Shown here piece after piece: positions 61,081 to 64,000 of a stretch of DNA of 64,000 bases. Origin of the DNA: Sulfitobacter sp043557345. Lineage in GTDB: Bacteria > Pseudomonadota > Alphaproteobacteria > Rhodobacterales > Rhodobacteraceae. Position numbers and translations under genes: made by a program. The notes under the pieces are model-generated. The model ran no database searches. It had not been told where the DNA came from and saw only the letters and a list, made by a program, of their open reading frames with translations. How positions within the stretch are numbered: position 1 is the stretch's first letter; every line of letters begins with the position of its first letter. The stretch is from the NCBI RefSeq assembly GCF_043557345.1, contig NZ_JBIFFV010000004.1:233362-297361 (forward strand), given 5' to 3'.

Positions 61081-61956
61081 ATGGCAATCACAGCATCCAT
61101 GGTCAAGGAACTGCGCGACAGCACCGGCGCAGGCATGATGGACGCCAAGAAGGCATTGACAGAAAACGACGGCGACATGGAAGCCGCTGTCGACTGGCTG
61201 CGCACTAAGGGTCTGGCCAAGGCGGCGAAGAAATCCGGCCGTACAGCTGCCGAAGGTCTCGTGGCTGTTAAGGTCGAAGGCGGCCATGGTGTCGCGGTTG
61301 AGGTGAACTCCGAAACCGACTTCGTCGGCAAGAACGCCGAATTCCAATCCATGGTCAGCAACATCGCCGATGCCGCGCTGAAAGTGGACGATGTCGAAGC
61401 GCTGAAAGCGGCTGAGATCGACGGCAAAACCGTGGAAACAATCCTGACAGACGCCATCGCCAAAATCGGCGAGAACATGTCCCTGCGTCGCATGCAGAGC
61501 ATCGAAGGCGAGACTGTGGTCTCCTACGTCCACAACGCCGCCGCACCCGGCATGGGCAAGATCGGCGTTCTGGTCGCCATGAACGGTGGCAACGAGGAAC
61601 TGGGCAAGCAGATCGCGATGCACATCGCCGCTGTGAACCCCGCGTCGCTCTCCGAAGCTGATCTGGACCCGGCCGTGGTCGAGAAAGAAAAGCAGGTTCA
61701 GATGGACATCGCCCGCGAAAGCGGCAAGCCCGAAGCCGTGATCGAGAAAATGATCACCGGCCGCATGCAGAAGTACATGTCCGAAGTGACACTGGTAAAC
61801 CAGTCCTTTGTCGTGAATCCTGACCTGACCGTCGGCAAAGCCGCCGAAGAAGCCGGCGCGACCATCACAGGTTTCGTGCGTCTGGAAGTTGGCGAAGGCA
61901 TCGAAGTCGTCAAAGAAGACTTCGCAGCGGAAGTGGCGAAAGCCGCCAAGGGCTAA
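61081..61956 (+). CDS. tsf: Elongation factor Ts
   Basis: 291 residues from MAITASMVKELRDSTGAGMMDAKKAL, the EF-Ts N-terminal UBA-like domain. The core carries SETDFVGKN and the later VHNAAAPGMGKIGVLVAMN. It exchanges GDP for GTP on EF-Tu. A strong terminator follows. Confidence 0.98.
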   Translation: MAITASMVKELRDSTGAGMMDAKKALTENDGDMEAAVDWLRTKGLAKAAKKSGRTAAEGLVAVKVEGGHGVAVEVNSETDFVGKNAEFQSMVSNIADAALKVDDVEALKAAEIDGKTVETILTDAIAKIGENMSLRRMQSIEGETVVSYVHNAAAPGMGKIGVLVAMNGGNEELGKQIAMHIAAVNPASLSEADLDPAVVEKEKQVQMDIARESGKPEAVIEKMITGRMQKYMSEVTLVNQSFVVNPDLTVGKAAEEAGATITGFVRLEVGEGIEVVKEDFAAEVAKAAKG

Positions 61957-61979
61957 GCCCTCTCGACATGATGAATACG

Positions 61980-62010
61980 GGGCGGTGCATCGCGATGCGC
62001 CGCCCTTTTT
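61980..62010 (+). terminator. Terminator after rpsB-tsf
   Basis: GGGCGGTGCAT (61980-61990) pairs with ATGCGCCGCCC (61995-62005) with one T-G wobble around a CGCG loop, followed by TTTTT. Between it and 62245 no gene is recognisable. Confidence 0.9.
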
Positions 62011-62245
62011 CATGGGCGACAGATGCAACAGGTCGAAACATCACAACCGGGTCTGGAAGGGGCAGGGGGAGGATCCGGCCAGCCAGGCGAAAAATAAACC
62101 TGACTGAGACCGGCGAGCCAAAAAGCGCCTTGGTATTACAAGGATTAAGGGCCCGTCGTACCGCCGGTGCGAACACCCGCGATACTGGCGGACCATGGCC
62201 ATCTACTACCTGAGGTGCCAGTAAGGTATTCCATACCCTAATATA

Positions 62246-63001
62246 TTACGAATCCATCACAAACATCTGGTTCGCAAATGCCGCTTTCAGCACCGCCTGA
62301 GCCGTCGTCTCGACCGACAAAGCCTCCCGCGCGAGGCGCAGGTGCTTCTCGACCGTAGGCGCCGTCAGACCCATCAGCAGGGCGATATCCTGCGTGGTCT
62401 TGCCATCTCCGACCCATTGCAGCACCTCCAACTGGCGGCGTGTAAGGCTGCGATTGGGGCTGCTATAGGGCAGGGAGAGGATTTTCAGATGCGCAATCTC
62501 ATTCATCAGTTGAATGTCGGTGCCATGAGCGGCCCAAATCGCATCCGCCTCGGCCTGAGAAAGGCCACGGCGCGCCGTCAGCGCGATCGCCCCTTTGGAC
62601 CGCGCCGAAATGGATCGGAAACTGATCGTATAGCCCGCGGTTACGCCCATGCTGGCGTTGAAATCAATCACCCGTCTCTCGGTTTCAGACAGGCCATCGC
62701 GCGCCGTCACCTCCGCTAAAGTACCCCAGCTACAGGCGCCTTCGTTGTTCAGCGCCCAACGCAGCATCGGCGCGTTGAAGTAGAGCCCGCTGTGCAGGTA
62801 ACCATTGAGGTATTCCGTGCTTTGATTGCTCAAAATCACGAAATCCGCCGGGTCGCCCAAAGAGGTCGGTGTGCGATAGCGCGTAAAGCCGTAGATCAGC
62901 CGGTCGAACCCATAGTCAGCCATCTGTCGCGTATGGGCATCCCAGAGTTCTTCGATTGTCGGGCTATGCGCGATCTGATGAAGATAGTCGCGCAAATTCA
63001 T
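62246..63001 (-). CDS. LuxR-type regulator with altered autoinducer pocket
   Basis: 251 residues from MNLRDYLHQIAHSPT. An autoinducer-binding-type domain (about 15-165) and a GerE helix-turn-helix (LTRRQLEVLQWVGDGKTTQDIALLMGL). Aligned to TraR, the invariant Trp57 is Tyr64, Asp70 is Ala77, while Tyr61 (Tyr68), Pro71 (Pro78) and Trp85 (Trp92) are kept. It may sense something other than a standard acyl-homoserine lactone. No luxI gene is nearby. Start overlaps the aroQ stop (TAATG). Confidence 0.85.
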   Translation of the reverse strand: MNLRDYLHQIAHSPTIEELWDAHTRQMADYGFDRLIYGFTRYRTPTSLGDPADFVILSNQSTEYLNGYLHSGLYFNAPMLRWALNNEGACSWGTLAEVTARDGLSETERRVIDFNASMGVTAGYTISFRSISARSKGAIALTARRGLSQAEADAIWAAHGTDIQLMNEIAHLKILSLPYSSPNRSLTRRQLEVLQWVGDGKTTQDIALLMGLTAPTVEKHLRLAREALSVETTAQAVLKAAFANQMFVMDS

Positions 63002-63438
63002 TAGCTTACGATATGACGTTGAAGGGCTTGAATGGCCAGAACATAACCGTGGACGCCAAAGCCGCAAATCTGCCCAAGGGCCACCGGCGCGATATAGGAC
63101 GTGTGGCGGAAACTTTCACGGGCGTGAATGTTGCTTAGATGCACTTCGACCACAGGCAGGTCGACCGACGCAATAGCGTCCATCAAGGCGATAGAAGTGT
63201 GCGTATAGGCGCCGGCATTCAGAATGATACCGGCATGTTGGCCGCGCGCCGCATGGATCATATCAATCAGCGCGCCTTCGTGGTTCGACTGCGCAAACTG
63301 CATCTCAAGACCCAGCCGCGCGGTTTCCTCGGCACAGAGTGCCTCAACATCCGCCAAAGTGGTCTTGCCATAGACTTCAGGCTGCCGCGTGCCCAAAAGG
63401 TTTAGGTTCGGGCCGTTCAAAATAACTACAGACGCCAT
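63001..63438 (-). CDS. aroQ: Type II 3-dehydroquinate dehydratase
   Basis: 145 residues from MASVVILNGPNLNLLGTRQPEVYG. Catalytic elements are the NLNLLGTRQPxxYG loop with Tyr, Arg, and NPGAYTHTS-like NAGAYTHTSIAL, plus EVHLSNIHARE and the active-site His there. It dehydrates 3-dehydroquinate in the shikimate pathway. An ATG at 63438 is preferred to the GTG two codons upstream. It overlaps luxR by one base, so the regulator is co-expressed with it. Confidence 0.95.
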   Translation of the reverse strand: MASVVILNGPNLNLLGTRQPEVYGKTTLADVEALCAEETARLGLEMQFAQSNHEGALIDMIHAARGQHAGIILNAGAYTHTSIALMDAIASVDLPVVEVHLSNIHARESFRHTSYIAPVALGQICGFGVHGYVLAIQALQRHIVS

Positions 63439-63561
63439 AATCACTCACATCAAATCATCTAGATAGTGTTAACGGAGCAAAACTGGCGCTGTCCAGCGTC
63501 AGGTGGCATTGCGGTGCTACTGTGGCGAGAAAATCGCAACAACAGGGCCAGATGTGTGAAC

Positions 63562-64000
63562 TCACGCTGATTGGCGATCTTCATTACGCATCACGACGGC
63601 ATAGCGGCTGACGCGCTCCACCAGTGACGTCACGTTTACCTTCCCATGCTCCTTGCGGAACATCATCAAGTCGCACTCCCAATGGCCGAATTCTAAGCGT
63701 TCTGAGACACGCTCAGGCCTGTGTCACAGGCTTTGAATGTCGAATATGTGGGTTCTGTTGTGCCTGCGGTAACCACGCGGCCGACGGCGGCGACGATGCT
63801 CAGGGAGATGGCGGTAGAACTGTTCCTCGCGACCGTCTTTGGAATAGGCAAAGCGATAAATCGTCTCGTGGCTTACGCGGATCGGGTGCCGTTCGAGCCG
63901 CATCCTGCCGGCTATCTGTTCGGGCGACCAGCCAGCCTTCAGGCGGTCCTCGATGGCGGCTTTCAAATCAGGGTGCATGATCATCTTGCGATGGATCGCG
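63562..64000 (-). pseudogene. IS30-family transposase remnant (runs off the window)
   Basis: Read leftward from the right edge: AIEDRLKAGWSPEQIAGRM, then VSHETIYRFAYS, then a basic region, an in-frame TGA at 63724-63726, then ERLEFGHWECDLMMFRKEHGKV with the first catalytic Asp, and SLVERVSRY. It ends at a stop at 63562-63564 where the family protein would go on with the rest of the DDE domain. The element thus has a nonsense change and a deleted 3' part. The start lies outside the window. Confidence 0.85.

Overview
The window is a gene-dense, GC-rich stretch of chromosome from an alphaproteobacterium. It most likely comes from the Rhodobacterales (roseobacter group, Sulfitobacter-like). The call rests on gene content and order read by eye: iscR-iscS-sufB-sufC-sufD-sufS with extra genes inserted, a complete ccoNOQP-ccoGHIS locus with FNR/FixK boxes, a ChpT-type phosphotransferase, olsB-olsA, a bL21 protein with a long C-terminal extension, and a stand-alone pterin-binding methyltransferase beside a MetF-like reductase. 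No database search was possible, so family names come from recognised motifs and lengths.

Layout. 1-7.8 kb is housekeeping: the end of alaS, a DUF1330-like gene, a PAP2 phosphatase, typA, an lrp-SMR pair, icd and a small hydrolase/HD-domain operon. 8.0-16.4 kb is the iron-sulfur assembly operon, with an Irr-box-like palindrome in its promoter and three unexpected passengers: a polysaccharide pyruvyl transferase-like gene and two membrane proteins. A tRNA-Arg follows. 16.7-19.05 kb (minus strand) holds a one-carbon cluster that looks like part of a split B12-dependent methionine synthase. 19.3-25.7 kb has ppx-rlmE, a secreted protein, a Tat-exported MBL hydrolase with a persulfide-repressor-like operator, and metNIQ.

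26.1-35.0 kb is an accessory catabolic cluster: a taurine-type ABC transporter, an XRE-cupin regulator, and two dimethylglycine-dehydrogenase-like flavoproteins. The same 25-bp inverted repeat stands before the transporter and before the regulator. A single-base frameshift breaks the first flavoprotein. A (CTTT)n tract separates the best start of the permease gene from its reading frame.

35.0-47.8 kb is a microaerobic respiration island: cbb3 oxidase, its assembly genes, a FixK-type regulator, an OmpR-type response regulator, a hybrid FixL-like kinase with a conserved heme-ligand histidine, a lipoprotein cytochrome c and a universal stress protein. Three FNR/FixK boxes and a K-box-like direct repeat tie these genes into one oxygen-response circuit resembling the hFixL-FxkR-FixK cascade of rhizobia.

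47.8-64 kb: a TonB-dependent receptor, a tRNA-Ser, two DUF2059-like secreted proteins, rplU-rpmA, a GNAT gene with obgE-proB-proA, chpT, a DUF3553 gene, olsB-olsA, rpsB-tsf, an aroQ-luxR pair with an altered autoinducer pocket, and a decayed IS30-type transposase running off the right edge. I saw no CRISPR array, prophage or integrase.
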